Source: Gemmatimonadota bacterium
Lineage (GTDB): Bacteria; Latescibacterota; UBA2968
Reading direction: 5' to 3'
Length of the DNA stretch: 64,000 nt
Assembly: GCA_026705765.1 (NCBI GenBank)
Contig: JAPPAB010000054.1
Coordinates: 93,376-157,375, forward strand
A program made the position numbers and the translations under genes. The notes beneath the pieces were generated by a model. That model worked only from the letters and a program-made list of their open reading frames with translations, ran no database searches and was not told the DNA's origin. Every line of letters starts with the position of its first letter. The stretch's first letter is position 1. Below are positions 26,512 to 35,498 of this stretch, one piece after another.

Positions 26512-27480
26512 ATGATTATTCGCTACATTTTTGTGCTTTTCTTTGCTTTCTCTTGTCTGCATCCCGCAATCGCTCAGGAGCGCTATAAATTTGCTTTTGT
26601 CACGCATGGGGGACCGGGAAATCCATTCTGGAATGTCGTGATCAAGGGGATGGAAGATGCGGCCAGGCGCTATGATGTGGATGTGCAATGGCTGAGCAAT
26701 CCCACATTTTCAATTGCGGATATGCCCAATTTCCTCGATGACGCTATTGCAAATAAGGTCAATGGTATTGGTATTACGTGTCCGGATCCCGAAGCTATCC
26801 GGGAGAGTGTTGTGCGCGCACACGCGGCGGGTATTCCCATTATTGTGCTCAATACGGCGGATCCCAATGCGGGGGGGGGTGATGCATTGCCCACGCAATT
26901 TTACGTGGGTGCCAGCGAGTATCTCGGCGGTCAGTCCAATGCAAGAGCTATTCTCGCGGAGGCGGAAAAGCGCGGGATAGCGGTTCAACGCGCCGTGTGT
27001 CCTATCCAGGAGCTCGGGCACAGTGGTCTCGAAGCGCGGTTTGCCGGGTTCTCGAGTATTTTTGAGGAGAGAGGTATTGTAGTTGATGGTTTGACCATAT
27101 CTAACGATGTCGAGCAGTCTGCAGGCTTGTTGCGCGACTATTTTCTCGGGCATCCCGAAACCAATGCCATCGCCACCCTGGGACCACTGCCAGCTGATGC
27201 TTTTTATCTTTTTGTGGAGGAAGAGGGAAAAAAAGCTGGCGAAATTTTGCATGTTACCCACGATACGAGTACGTCTATATTTGACCATATTCGGAGGGGA
27301 TATACGGTTCAGGCTGTCGATCAACAGCCCTATTTGCAGGGTTATCTGACTGTTTCTTTTTTGTATTTGAATAATGCCTATGGTCTTACGCTCGCACAGG
27401 ATGTGCTCACAGGTCCGTTCGCCATCAATGCAACAAATGTTGACCGCATTGCCAGATTAGTGGCCGCAGGTTATAGATAG
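26512..27480 (+). CDS. Sugar ABC transporter, periplasmic binding protein (FrcB-like)
   Basis: 322 aa with a clear signal peptide (MIIRYIFVLFFAFSCLHPAI, cleavage near AIAQ-E). The mature protein has the LacI-type binding fold: FAFVTHGGPGNPFWNVVIKG, the hinge motif GIGITCPDPEAIRESV, IPIIVLNTADPN and the C-terminal QAVDQQPYLQGYLTVSFLYL. AGGAG lies before the ATG. Gene order binding protein, permease, single-domain ATPase equals FrcBCA-type importers. The sugar cannot be read from sequence. Confidence 0.88.
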   Translation: MIIRYIFVLFFAFSCLHPAIAQERYKFAFVTHGGPGNPFWNVVIKGMEDAARRYDVDVQWLSNPTFSIADMPNFLDDAIANKVNGIGITCPDPEAIRESVVRAHAAGIPIIVLNTADPNAGGGDALPTQFYVGASEYLGGQSNARAILAEAEKRGIAVQRAVCPIQELGHSGLEARFAGFSSIFEERGIVVDGLTISNDVEQSAGLLRDYFLGHPETNAIATLGPLPADAFYLFVEEEGKKAGEILHVTHDTSTSIFDHIRRGYTVQAVDQQPYLQGYLTVSFLYLNNAYGLTLAQDVLTGPFAINATNVDRIARLVAAGYR

Positions 27481-27488
27481 GATTTCTG

Positions 27489-28667
27489 TTGAAGCCTTAT
27501 GACGCCATTCGCACCCGCCTTGCGCGCTCGCCAGAAGCCGGCGCCGCAGCGGGTTTTTCTGTTATATTTTTAGTTTTCGCACTCGCCACGCCAGATACAT
27601 TTCTCTCCCATAGCGCGATTTCTTCCATTCTCAATAGTCAGGCCGTTCCGGGCATCCTCGCGATCGGTATTACGCTGTTGATGATTTCTGGAGAGTTTGA
27701 CCTTTCAGTTGGTTCTATTCTGGGGGTGTCTTCTCTCGCATTTCTCTATGCAACCGTAAGTGGTGTACCTATTTTACTCGGGGCAGGAATTGGATTAGTT
27801 GTCGGCTGTTTGCTCGGTCTGATCAATGGGTTGCTTCTGGTATCCACGGGCATTCCCTCTTTTATTATTACGCTGGGGACGATGCTCGCTTATCGCGCTA
27901 TTCCACTTACGGCTATTTCCGGTGGGCGCATTATTCGATATGCCGATTATTCGCGCGAGTCTCCGATTCTCGAAGTGCCCGGTCCAGTGGTTTTTATTTT
28001 GACGCTCGCACTTTTTTTTCTCGTTCTGTGGATAGCGCGGGATATCTGGCGGGCGAGAAATCAGTCCGTAAAGTCCAAAATCCTGGTTGCTGCAGCGCTT
28101 CTTTTTGTCGCTTATCTCGTCATTGAGGCACTTTTACCCCATCCTTTGATGCCGGTTAAAATTGATTTTTTTTACGCGCTCAATGGACGCATTGAACCGG
28201 GGAACTACCGCACTGGCATTCTGTGGTGGATAGGGCTGACCGCGGTTTTTGCGATTATTTTGAGTCAGTCTCGTTTTGGCAATGCTGTTTTTGCCACGGG
28301 GGGCAATGCCCAGGCGGCGCGTTTGCAGGGTATTCGGATTGACCGCGTGCGCGTGACCAATTTTGTCATTTCGGGATTTCTCGCTGCGCTCGCGGGTATT
28401 ATTCAGGTCGCACGACTCAAGAGCGTCGATCCGTTGCGCGGTACGGGGCTGGAACTCGAGGTTATCGCCGCGGTTGTCATTGGTGGCACGCTGCTTACAG
28501 GGGGGTATGGCAGTTTGATCGGTTCGGCTATTGGCACTGCGCTGACCGGTATGTTGCGCACGGGGCTTGTTCTTATGCAGGTTCCCTCCAATGCTTTTCG
28601 GGGTGCTATTGGTGCTATTATGATTGTGGCTGTTGTGATTAACAATTTTGTGCGGAAAGAACGCTGA
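27489..28667 (+). CDS. Sugar ABC transporter, permease (BPD_transp_2 type)
   Basis: 392 aa with about ten hydrophobic segments. The branched-type permease motif ISGEFDLSVGSILGVSSL (about residues 72-89) and the cytoplasmic loop TGGNAQAARLQGIRIDRVRV are those of ribose/xylose/fructose permeases. A long loop with a membrane segment around residues 150-210 makes it longer than RbsC and closer to XylH or FrcC. The start is TTG at 27489 with AGGA 6 nt upstream; no ATG fits. It lies 8 bp after the binding protein. Confidence 0.88.
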   Translation: MKPYDAIRTRLARSPEAGAAAGFSVIFLVFALATPDTFLSHSAISSILNSQAVPGILAIGITLLMISGEFDLSVGSILGVSSLAFLYATVSGVPILLGAGIGLVVGCLLGLINGLLLVSTGIPSFIITLGTMLAYRAIPLTAISGGRIIRYADYSRESPILEVPGPVVFILTLALFFLVLWIARDIWRARNQSVKSKILVAAALLFVAYLVIEALLPHPLMPVKIDFFYALNGRIEPGNYRTGILWWIGLTAVFAIILSQSRFGNAVFATGGNAQAARLQGIRIDRVRVTNFVISGFLAALAGIIQVARLKSVDPLRGTGLELEVIAAVVIGGTLLTGGYGSLIGSAIGTALTGMLRTGLVLMQVPSNAFRGAIGAIMIVAVVINNFVRKER

Positions 28668-28675
28668 GGATACAT

Positions 28676-29458
28676 GTGGCTTTGCTCGAACTCAAAAATA
28701 TCGGTCGGCGCTTTGGGCATATTGTCGCGCTGAAAGGCGTTGATTTCACGCTTGAGGATGGCGAAGTTCTCGCGCTTTTAGGCGATAATGGGGCGGGCAA
28801 ATCTACGCTGATTAAGGTGATTACGGGTGTTTATCCGCCGAGTGAAGGCGATATGTATTTTGGGGATGAGGTCATTCGGTTCGACTCGCCACAGGATGCC
28901 CGAGATTTGGGGATTGAGACCGTTTATCAGGACCTCGCGCTTGTGCCGAGTATGAGCATTGCGCGCAATTTTTATCTGGGGAGAGAACTCGTTAAGCGGG
29001 TCGGTCCGTTTGCGCTTTTCGATCAGGCGGCGATGGATACAGGCGCGGCCGCGGCGCTGGGTGAGATAGGTATTCACATTCGCAATGCGAGCGAATCCGT
29101 TGCCCGTCTTTCCGGTGGCGAGCGACAATCGATTGCCATAGCCCGCGCCCTTCACTTTGGGTCTCGCGTGCTCATTCTCGATGAACCGACTTCTGCGCTT
29201 TCTGTTGGCGAAACGCGCAAGGTGCTGGGCTATATTGCGGCTGCTAAAGAAAAAGGGTTAGGAGTTATTTTTATTACGCATAATATTACCCATGTGTTTG
29301 AGGTTGCTGATCGGGCAACTATTCTCAGCCACGGCGAAAAGGTCGGCGATTTTCCGATCTGCGATGTCACGCAGGACGATGTCGCAGCTATGGTGATGGG
29401 GCAGGGTATTCCCGAACATCTTTTAACTTTATGTCCAAACCACTCGAAACGACAGTAG
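28676..29458 (+). CDS. Sugar ABC transporter, ATP-binding protein (single domain, FrcA-like)
   Basis: 260 aa: Walker A LGDNGAGKST, Q-loop VYQDLALVPSMSIARN, signature RLSGGERQSIAIARAL, Walker B VLILDEPTSALS and H-loop ITHN. Most sugar importers of the RbsA/XylG class have two fused ATPase domains of about 500 aa. This one has one, as in FrcA, so it must dimerise. The GTG start at 28676 has GAGG 6 nt upstream. The end overlaps the MATE gene by 28 bp. Confidence 0.9.
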   Translation: MALLELKNIGRRFGHIVALKGVDFTLEDGEVLALLGDNGAGKSTLIKVITGVYPPSEGDMYFGDEVIRFDSPQDARDLGIETVYQDLALVPSMSIARNFYLGRELVKRVGPFALFDQAAMDTGAAAALGEIGIHIRNASESVARLSGGERQSIAIARALHFGSRVLILDEPTSALSVGETRKVLGYIAAAKEKGLGVIFITHNITHVFEVADRATILSHGEKVGDFPICDVTQDDVAAMVMGQGIPEHLLTLCPNHSKRQ

Positions 29459-30813
29459 AATCCACTGAGCGCAAAGTCGATCTTTCGCTAACAGGGAAGA
29501 TCCTCGGGATGACCTTACCCGTTGCTGGGGGAGGCATGATCGAGACGGCTGTGCATATGGCGCAACTCTTTATGATCGGGAAGCTCGGTCCCGTAGCCCT
29601 TTCTGCGGTGGGTATTGCTCAGGTGTTTACGCGCGTGCTCTTCACTGCGATGATGTCCATTTCGAGAGGCGCGCTGACGATGGTCGCACAGGCGATTGGC
29701 GCAGATTCTATGCGCGAAGCCAGTGCAGCGGCGAAGCAGGCGTTTTCCCTGCTTTTTTTGTTTAGTATCGCTTTTGGCCTGGGTAGTTTGGTTCTTTCGC
29801 CTTTTTTGATTCCGATGATGACCTCCGATTCCGAGGTGGCGGCTCTGGGTACGCCGTATTTACAGGTTTTCTTTTTGGGCGTTCCCTTTATGACGCTGAA
29901 TCGCGCGATTGCGAGTTGCTTTCAGGGTGCTGGGGATACGCGTACGCCTTTCTATCTGAGTTTGATCAGTAGTAGTATTCAAATTGTAATGTGTTTTCTT
30001 CTTATTTTTGGTCACTGGGGTTTGCCGAAAATGGGCGTTGTGGGGGCTGCTGTGGGCGGTCTTTTGGGGCGCAGTGCGGCAACTTTAATCGGGCTTGGGT
30101 GTCTTTATAGCGGGCGTTTTGCGCTCACGCTTTTGCCCGATACATCTTACCGATTTAACTGGGATGTTGCGCGTCGCATCCTCAAGATTGGCGTACCCTC
30201 TGGTCTGCAAGGCATATTGCGCAATGGCTCAGGTGTGGTTTATCTCAAACTCATTGCCATGTCCACATTATCTACAACTGCGGTTGCGGCGTATGCTATT
30301 GGGGGTCAGGTAGAACACATTTTGCGGCGAACCGGGTTGGCTTTTGGCACGGTTGCAACAGCTATGGTAGGGCAGCATTTGGGGGCGAAAGAGCCCGCTG
30401 GTGCAGAGCGCCACGGTTGGACTATTCTCTTTATTTCAGTTGTGACCAATATTGCCCTGTCGCTGCCCGCCGTGGTGTTTGCCGGAGTTTTTATGTCGGT
30501 ATTTACGGATGCACAAGAGGTGATCAGTACCGGTGTCATTTACCTTTATGCGATGGTCGTTGCCGAACCATTTTTGTGTGCCTCCAATACGAGTAGCGGG
30601 AGTCTCAGAGGTGCTGGCGATACGATGCCTCCGATGTATTATACCCTGATTGCCCAGTGGCTCGTTCGCCTGCCCGTCGCTTATGTTCTGGGGTTTACGC
30701 TTGGGTTTGATATTGAAGGTATATGGGTCGCGCTTATTGTTTACAGTATTGTACAGGGTGTACTTACCGTTCGCAAATTCGCCCAGGGCCATTGGAAAAA
30801 GCATCAGATTTAA
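29431..30813 (+). CDS. MATE-family multidrug/cation exporter
   Basis: 460 aa with twelve predicted membrane helices in two MatE halves; motifs include SLTGKILGMTLPVAGGGMIE, QAIGADSMREASAAAKQA, NRAIASCFQGAGDTRTPFYL and the second-half SSGSLRGAGDTMPPMYYTLI. It exchanges Na+ or H+ for drugs or metabolites. The start is read inside the last 28 bp of the ABC ATPase gene, so it belongs to the same transcript. Efflux of a by-product of the imported sugar is possible, but that is only inference from position. Confidence 0.9.
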   Translation: MSKPLETTVESTERKVDLSLTGKILGMTLPVAGGGMIETAVHMAQLFMIGKLGPVALSAVGIAQVFTRVLFTAMMSISRGALTMVAQAIGADSMREASAAAKQAFSLLFLFSIAFGLGSLVLSPFLIPMMTSDSEVAALGTPYLQVFFLGVPFMTLNRAIASCFQGAGDTRTPFYLSLISSSIQIVMCFLLIFGHWGLPKMGVVGAAVGGLLGRSAATLIGLGCLYSGRFALTLLPDTSYRFNWDVARRILKIGVPSGLQGILRNGSGVVYLKLIAMSTLSTTAVAAYAIGGQVEHILRRTGLAFGTVATAMVGQHLGAKEPAGAERHGWTILFISVVTNIALSLPAVVFAGVFMSVFTDAQEVISTGVIYLYAMVVAEPFLCASNTSSGSLRGAGDTMPPMYYTLIAQWLVRLPVAYVLGFTLGFDIEGIWVALIVYSIVQGVLTVRKFAQGHWKKHQI

Positions 30814-30823
30814 TTTTTCACTT

Positions 30824-30840
30824 ATATACTTTTAGTATAT
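30824..30840. promoter_or_regulatory. Perfect dyad (operator candidate) upstream of the metal transporter genes
   Basis: ATATACT (30824-30830), TTT, AGTATAT (30834-30840): a perfect 7-bp inverted repeat with a 3-bp centre, lying 70 bp before the permease start. Its AT-rich halves overlap a possible -10 (TATACT). A metal-responsive repressor or activator could bind here; no regulator gene is adjacent. Confidence 0.45.
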
Positions 30841-30909
30841 CGCGATAAAATTTTTCAGCCCGGGTTGATGGCCAGCACGTCATCTGTCTGGCAGAGAGGG
30901 TGAGGTCAA

Positions 30910-32160
30910 TTGGTTTTAAAAGTTCTCCAGGTATTGACCAGTTTTCTTGATTTTCTCTGGTTATCGTTTTTGTTGTTAGCGCCTATGCTAATGCTGGGGC
31001 TATTTCTTTCTGGCTTGATTCACGTATTTATCTCGCGTGAAGCTATTTTGCGGTGGTTGCGTGAGGATAGCTTGAAATCCGTAAGCACAAGTGCTGCCGT
31101 CGGCGTGCCGGTGCCGCTTTGCAGTTGCTCGGTTGTGCCAGTAGTTGCCGAGATGCGCAATAAGGGCGCGTCCCGTTCGTCCTGTATGTCTTTTCTGATC
31201 ACGGCGCCGGAAACAGGTGCGGATTCGATTCTGGTCACGAACGCATTTTTTGGATTTATTGTCGCTATTGTCAGGCCCATCATCAGTTTTATTACCGCTG
31301 TCGTCGCCGGTATTTTTTGTATTGGTCTCATACGAGATGATCGCGACGAGACTGAGAGGAGCGATCGCAGTCGTGACCGTGGTCAAGACTGCGATCATGA
31401 ATGTGACCACGACCATGGGCACGAACCTCTGGTGTCTGGAAGCGATGATTGCTACGTTAGTCCCTCACAACTGAAGACGTTATTTTTTGGTTGGGTGAGG
31501 AAGGTCAAGCACGACAAACGCGATATGGTTCGGGCCAACGACAAACAAATTTCTGAGGACGATTTGACTTTTAAAAAAGTCGTCAGGCATATTTTTCGCT
31601 ATGGCTTTGTAGAAATAGCGGACGATATTCTGTTTGCGTTGATCGTGGGCATCGCGCTGGGAGGCGTGATCTATCTGGCGATTCCGAGCGATCTGATGTC
31701 AAATGCGTATGCGCGCTGGTTGTCCTACCCCGTTATGGTGCTGGTTGGTGTACCTCTCTATATCTGTGCGTCCGCGAGTACTCCGATAGCCGCCGCGCTA
31801 GTCGCCAAGGGGTTTAGTCCTGGCGCGGCGATGATTTTTCTGATGACTGGACCGGCGACCAATACGGGCACTATTGCGATTATTGTCAGCCAGTTCGGCA
31901 CGCGCTTTGCATCCATCTATGTCTCATCGGTGATCGCAGTTACTGTCGTGCTGGGCATTGCGGTTGATCTTCTGCTTCTCGCCCTCGGCGTGACGATTCC
32001 CGTGTACCTTGGTCCCTCGGAGTCAGAGACCATTCAACTCATCCAATGGGGCAGTGCTTTTGCCATGATTGCCCTGATTGTTTGGCGATTCCGCGCAGGT
32101 GCTTTTAAGAGTGGCTATGAGGATATGTTGTTCAATATCCGCCCTCTGTTCAAACTGTGA
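30910..32160 (+). CDS. SO_0444-family (ArsP/DUF318-type) metal efflux permease
   Basis: 416 aa with two blocks of four or five membrane helices. The first block carries the conserved VPVPLCSCSVVPVVAEMRNK motif, the second the SASTPIAAALVAKG and MTGPATNTGTIAII motifs. Between them (about residues 150-175) is a charged loop rich in Asp, Arg and His with CDHECDHDHGHEP, which looks like a metal-chelating stretch. The start is TTG at 30910 after GAGG. Such permeases export Cu/Zn or, in the ArsP branch, organoarsenicals. The next gene, a ZIP transporter, supports a transition-metal substrate. Confidence 0.8.
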   Translation: MVLKVLQVLTSFLDFLWLSFLLLAPMLMLGLFLSGLIHVFISREAILRWLREDSLKSVSTSAAVGVPVPLCSCSVVPVVAEMRNKGASRSSCMSFLITAPETGADSILVTNAFFGFIVAIVRPIISFITAVVAGIFCIGLIRDDRDETERSDRSRDRGQDCDHECDHDHGHEPLVSGSDDCYVSPSQLKTLFFGWVRKVKHDKRDMVRANDKQISEDDLTFKKVVRHIFRYGFVEIADDILFALIVGIALGGVIYLAIPSDLMSNAYARWLSYPVMVLVGVPLYICASASTPIAAALVAKGFSPGAAMIFLMTGPATNTGTIAIIVSQFGTRFASIYVSSVIAVTVVLGIAVDLLLLALGVTIPVYLGPSESETIQLIQWGSAFAMIALIVWRFRAGAFKSGYEDMLFNIRPLFKL

Positions 32161-32218
32161 TATCTATAATCAATCCAGATCATTTGAGTTTTTGGTTTAA
32201 ATCACTGCGGATTCGAAT

Positions 32219-33052
32219 TTGCTACCTCTTTTTATAGGATACTCTATCGCTATCATTGCCGCGTCTTTGCTCGGCGGATATTTGCCGGCAAAGGTTACCA
32301 TGACGCATACGCGCATCCAGACGGTGATGAGTTTTGTTGCGGGTTTCATTCTGGGGATTGCCCTGTATCATCTCGTGCCACACGGTCTGGTATGGATTCC
32401 CGGGCCAGGTGCTGTCGAAAAAGCCATGGGATTGATGGTGTTTGGCATCGTACTGATGGTTCTGTTGCTGCGTATCTTTCACTTTCACCAGCACGATTTC
32501 AGCGATGAGGCAGGTGATTTTCTCCATGAGCATACCAGTCCCGAAAGCAGGGTGATCGGCATTGCTCTGGGGCTGGGGCTGCATACGGTGACCGAGGGCA
32601 TCGCTTTGGGCACCAGCATCCGGGTTGGTGAACTGCATGAAGGCGAAGCTGGTTTAGCAGGACTCGGAGTGTTTCTTGCGATTCTTTTCCACAAGCCACT
32701 CGACGCGTTCTCTATTATCGGTTTGTTGCAGGCCGCGGGTCATAGCCTCCGTGCTCGTATAGCAGTTAATATCGGATTCGCCCTGCTCTGTCCGGTGGTG
32801 GCTTTACTGACTTTTTGGGGGATTGGTCTTTTGGGGCATTGGGAGGAACAGGTGATCGGGTATGTGCTGGTCTTTGCAGCCGGCGCGTTTCTGTGTATTT
32901 CCCTGAGCGATCTGCTACCGGAAATCCATTTTCACAGTCACGACCGAGTTAAGCTCACTGTGTGCTTTCTCGTAGGGATCGCTCTCGCGTATGGGCTGTA
33001 TTTTATCGAGTCCGGAGCTATGCACGGGTCGGAGACGCACGAAATGCATTGA
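32219..33052 (+). CDS. ZIP-family metal transporter
   Basis: 277 aa with eight membrane helices. The metal site is formed by HTVTEGIALG (helix 4) and HKPLDAFSI (helix 5). A His-rich loop (HFHQHD) lies after helix 3, and the protein ends in a His-containing tail. ZIP proteins normally import Zn, Fe or Mn; GufA-like bacterial members vary. The start is TTG at 32219 with no strong ribosome-binding site. It follows the permease by 58 bp and precedes a strong terminator, so the two transporters form one metal-handling unit. Confidence 0.85.
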   Translation: MLPLFIGYSIAIIAASLLGGYLPAKVTMTHTRIQTVMSFVAGFILGIALYHLVPHGLVWIPGPGAVEKAMGLMVFGIVLMVLLLRIFHFHQHDFSDEAGDFLHEHTSPESRVIGIALGLGLHTVTEGIALGTSIRVGELHEGEAGLAGLGVFLAILFHKPLDAFSIIGLLQAAGHSLRARIAVNIGFALLCPVVALLTFWGIGLLGHWEEQVIGYVLVFAAGAFLCISLSDLLPEIHFHSHDRVKLTVCFLVGIALAYGLYFIESGAMHGSETHEMH

Positions 33053-33074
33053 CGCTGAGGAATGTTAAAAAAAG

Positions 33075-33109
33075 AAAAGGCGGTCCATTACGCGGTGGAT
33101 CGCCTTTTT
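33075..33109 (+). terminator. Intrinsic terminator after the ZIP gene
   Basis: AGGCGGTCC (33078-33086) pairs with GGATCGCCT (33097-33105, one G-U) around a 10-nt loop, followed by T4-G; A-rich sequence precedes it. Confidence 0.85.
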
Positions 33110-33131
33110 GCTAATCCATAAAGGAGACGTT

Positions 33132-34139
33132 ATGGGATCAATAAAGGCAGCAGTAGTGGGGCTTGGGTTGGGCCAGCATTTTGTTCGTGGGCTGGTTGGG
33201 CATTCGGATGTAGATAGGGTTGTCCTGGTAGATCTGGACGCCGATCAAGCCGAAATGGTTCGCAGGGAGCACGACAAGGTGGATGCCGTCTATGAGATGA
33301 TTGAGGTTATGCTCGAAAAGGAGCGTCCCGACGCGGTGTGTGTCGTGACGCCTGACCATCTTCATCGGCCACATTCAACGGCCTGCTTTGAGGCTGGATC
33401 CCATGTGTTGCAGACAAAACCGCTTGCGACGAATCTCGAGGATGCGCGGGCAATTTTGGCTGCGGCGAAGGCGACGGGAAAGAAAGTGATGGTAGCGCAC
33501 GAGCGCAGGTTCCGGCCACGTTTCAAGCGAATCAAAGCGATTCTCGATGCTGGCGAAGTGGGCGATTTGATTCACCTCCGTATCGATGCGGTCCAGGACA
33601 AGCGTGGGCAATTTGCGCGTTCGCCGTGGTATGCGTCGGTAGAGGCGGGTCGGAGCGCGTTGAACGGTTCGGGCATTCACGAAGTGGATCTTGCGCGACA
33701 TTTCGCAGGACGACCTGTGGAGTCTGTCTGTGCTTTCGCCAATCGGCTCGGCAATCTGGAGTTCCCGAGAGATAAGACAACATCCGCCCTGTTTCAGTTC
33801 GCAGGTGGCGTCGTGGGGCAGGTTACGGTGACCTACGAGGCGCGCTGGCCGCGTTCGAATTTTCTCGATGATATGTTCCGAGTGGTTGCTTCTGAAGGCA
33901 TGATTGTGGGAACGCATGTCTATCGCGAAGGAGCAGAGGAGTGGGAAGATTTAAGCGGTTTGGACAACAGTACAGCGTCGGGGATCACGGGGGCCGTTTG
34001 CGCGTTTGTCGATTCGGTTGTGAATGATGCACCGATCGCGGTGACCGGTGAAGATGCCTTCGACTCACTCGCGGCGGCATGTGCGGCCGATACATCGGCC
34101 GCACGGGGCGAGATGGTGCGTCCAGAAACGCTGGATTGA
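33132..34139 (+). CDS. Gfo/Idh/MocA-family oxidoreductase
   Basis: 335 aa from ATG 33132 with AAGGAG upstream; the frame from 33108 starts inside the terminator and is not used. An N-terminal Rossmann fold (KAAVVGLGLGQHFVRGL) binds NAD(P), and QTKPLATNLEDARA is the family EKP-type motif with Thr before Lys-Pro. The C-terminal alpha/beta domain holds the substrate site (GSGIHEVDLARHF). It acts on sugars or inositol-like compounds; the exact substrate is unknown. It converges with the amidohydrolase gene with only 2 bp between stop codons. Confidence 0.88.
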   Translation: MGSIKAAVVGLGLGQHFVRGLVGHSDVDRVVLVDLDADQAEMVRREHDKVDAVYEMIEVMLEKERPDAVCVVTPDHLHRPHSTACFEAGSHVLQTKPLATNLEDARAILAAAKATGKKVMVAHERRFRPRFKRIKAILDAGEVGDLIHLRIDAVQDKRGQFARSPWYASVEAGRSALNGSGIHEVDLARHFAGRPVESVCAFANRLGNLEFPRDKTTSALFQFAGGVVGQVTVTYEARWPRSNFLDDMFRVVASEGMIVGTHVYREGAEEWEDLSGLDNSTASGITGAVCAFVDSVVNDAPIAVTGEDAFDSLAAACAADTSAARGEMVRPETLD

Positions 34140-34141
34140 CG

Positions 34142-35392
34142 TCATGCCCGCCACAATCTGGGGACCCTGACGGGTGTTTCCGTTACCGGCCAGTATTCGG
34201 GTGGCGCATCTTCCCAATGGGGTACGGTGCGCGCGTCTCGATCAAAAATGATTTGTCCATTGCGAATTGTGAGCCGACAGATCAGGCGTTGGTCGGTGTC
34301 TATTCGCGTATAGCCGCAGTCCTGAAATGAGTAGTTTCCAGTTTCGAGGGCCAATACTGCGATGTCCGCTTCTGCTCCCACTGATAGTGTGCCCAATTCC
34401 GGATGTCCGATGGCTCGCGCTGGCGTCGCGGTTGATCTATAAATGACGTCTTCGAGGGTCATGCCCATTGCCAGACATTTTGACATGGTGTCTTGCATGC
34501 TGAATACGGTACCAGAGATATTACCCATGTGCAGGTCTGTGCTGATGGAGTCGGGGGCAAATCCATTGGCAATGGCTCGCGCGCCGTTTCGATACCAGAA
34601 GCTCGCAGCGCCATGCCCCAGGTCAAACCAGATTCCGCGTTGTCTGGCTTCAAACATATACGGTTCGACGTTTCCGTTGTTATCTACTACGGGGAATTGC
34701 CGCGCATAAACATGGGTGTGAATATCACCTGGGCGGAGTTTTTCGAGAATCAGCGTGGGGTAGGGGCGCTCGGGCCGCGGCCAAAAATCGACCATGACGG
34801 GCATGCTGCATCCATCGCCCGCTTCGACTGCTTTTTCCACCGATTCCCAGGGTGGGTGCATGTCGTCAAAGGGCGCGCTTGTCCAGTAATGCGCTGTTTT
34901 GATGCCGACGACTACTTCGCTGTGTTCGAGGGCGGCTCGTGCGGCACCATCTACGTCAAAAGTTTGGATGTCCTGCTCGGGTGCGCCCATACCGGGTGCA
35001 GAAATATTTATATAGGCCAGGACCCGCGTTTTTGCATGTTCCATGACGGTTTGGCGAAAGTGCGCGATTTCCTCGCATCCCGCGGTTCCCGTATCTACGC
35101 ATGTTGTTACGCCAGAATGTGGGAAATGTGCGTCTGGATTCAGGCTTGAACTGAAGAGACCCTCTCCTAATGCACGGGTGAAGTAGGCGTGGATATGTAT
35201 ATCGATCAATCCGGGCGTTACTATCAGATCTGATACATCTACCACCTGGTCCGCTTCTTCTGCGGCGATATCTGCTTCTACCTTTGTAATTTTCCCATTT
35301 GCAATTCCCACATCGCATAATCCATTTACCTTATTGGCAGGATCAATCACTTGTCCGCCTTTTAACAGCAGGTCGAATTTACCTTCGGCCAT
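34142..35392 (-). CDS. Amidohydrolase / deacetylase-family metallohydrolase
   Basis: 416 aa. Opens MAEGKFDLLLKGGQVIDPAN, with the metal-binding HxH in VTPGLIDIHIHAYFT, then a TIM barrel with VGIKTAHYW (a Lys that may be carbamylated), THVYARQFP and STDLHMGNI (Asp), and a C-terminal beta-sandwich GTLSVGAEADIAVLAL. This matches the amidohydrolase/deacetylase group near dihydroorotases. GGAGG precedes the ATG. A role in removing an acyl group from a sugar or amino sugar is plausible given the oxidoreductase next door. Confidence 0.82.
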   Translation of the reverse strand: MAEGKFDLLLKGGQVIDPANKVNGLCDVGIANGKITKVEADIAAEEADQVVDVSDLIVTPGLIDIHIHAYFTRALGEGLFSSSLNPDAHFPHSGVTTCVDTGTAGCEEIAHFRQTVMEHAKTRVLAYINISAPGMGAPEQDIQTFDVDGAARAALEHSEVVVGIKTAHYWTSAPFDDMHPPWESVEKAVEAGDGCSMPVMVDFWPRPERPYPTLILEKLRPGDIHTHVYARQFPVVDNNGNVEPYMFEARQRGIWFDLGHGAASFWYRNGARAIANGFAPDSISTDLHMGNISGTVFSMQDTMSKCLAMGMTLEDVIYRSTATPARAIGHPELGTLSVGAEADIAVLALETGNYSFQDCGYTRIDTDQRLICRLTIRNGQIIFDRDARTVPHWEDAPPEYWPVTETPVRVPRLWRA

Positions 35393-35430
35393 GACTTACC
35401 TCCAATTGCGTTTTTCGGATATTCATCTAC

Positions 35431-35459
35431 TTGAGTATTATGCATCATAATCGTATATT
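35431..35459 (+). promoter_or_regulatory. Promoter of the glutamine cyclotransferase gene
   Basis: TTGAGT (35431-35436), 17-bp spacer, TATATT (35454-35459); start near 35466 in the 106-bp divergent gap with the amidohydrolase gene. Confidence 0.6.
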
Positions 35460-35498
35460 CAACAAGAGTCGTGTCAACTGACCAATATATGAAAATTT

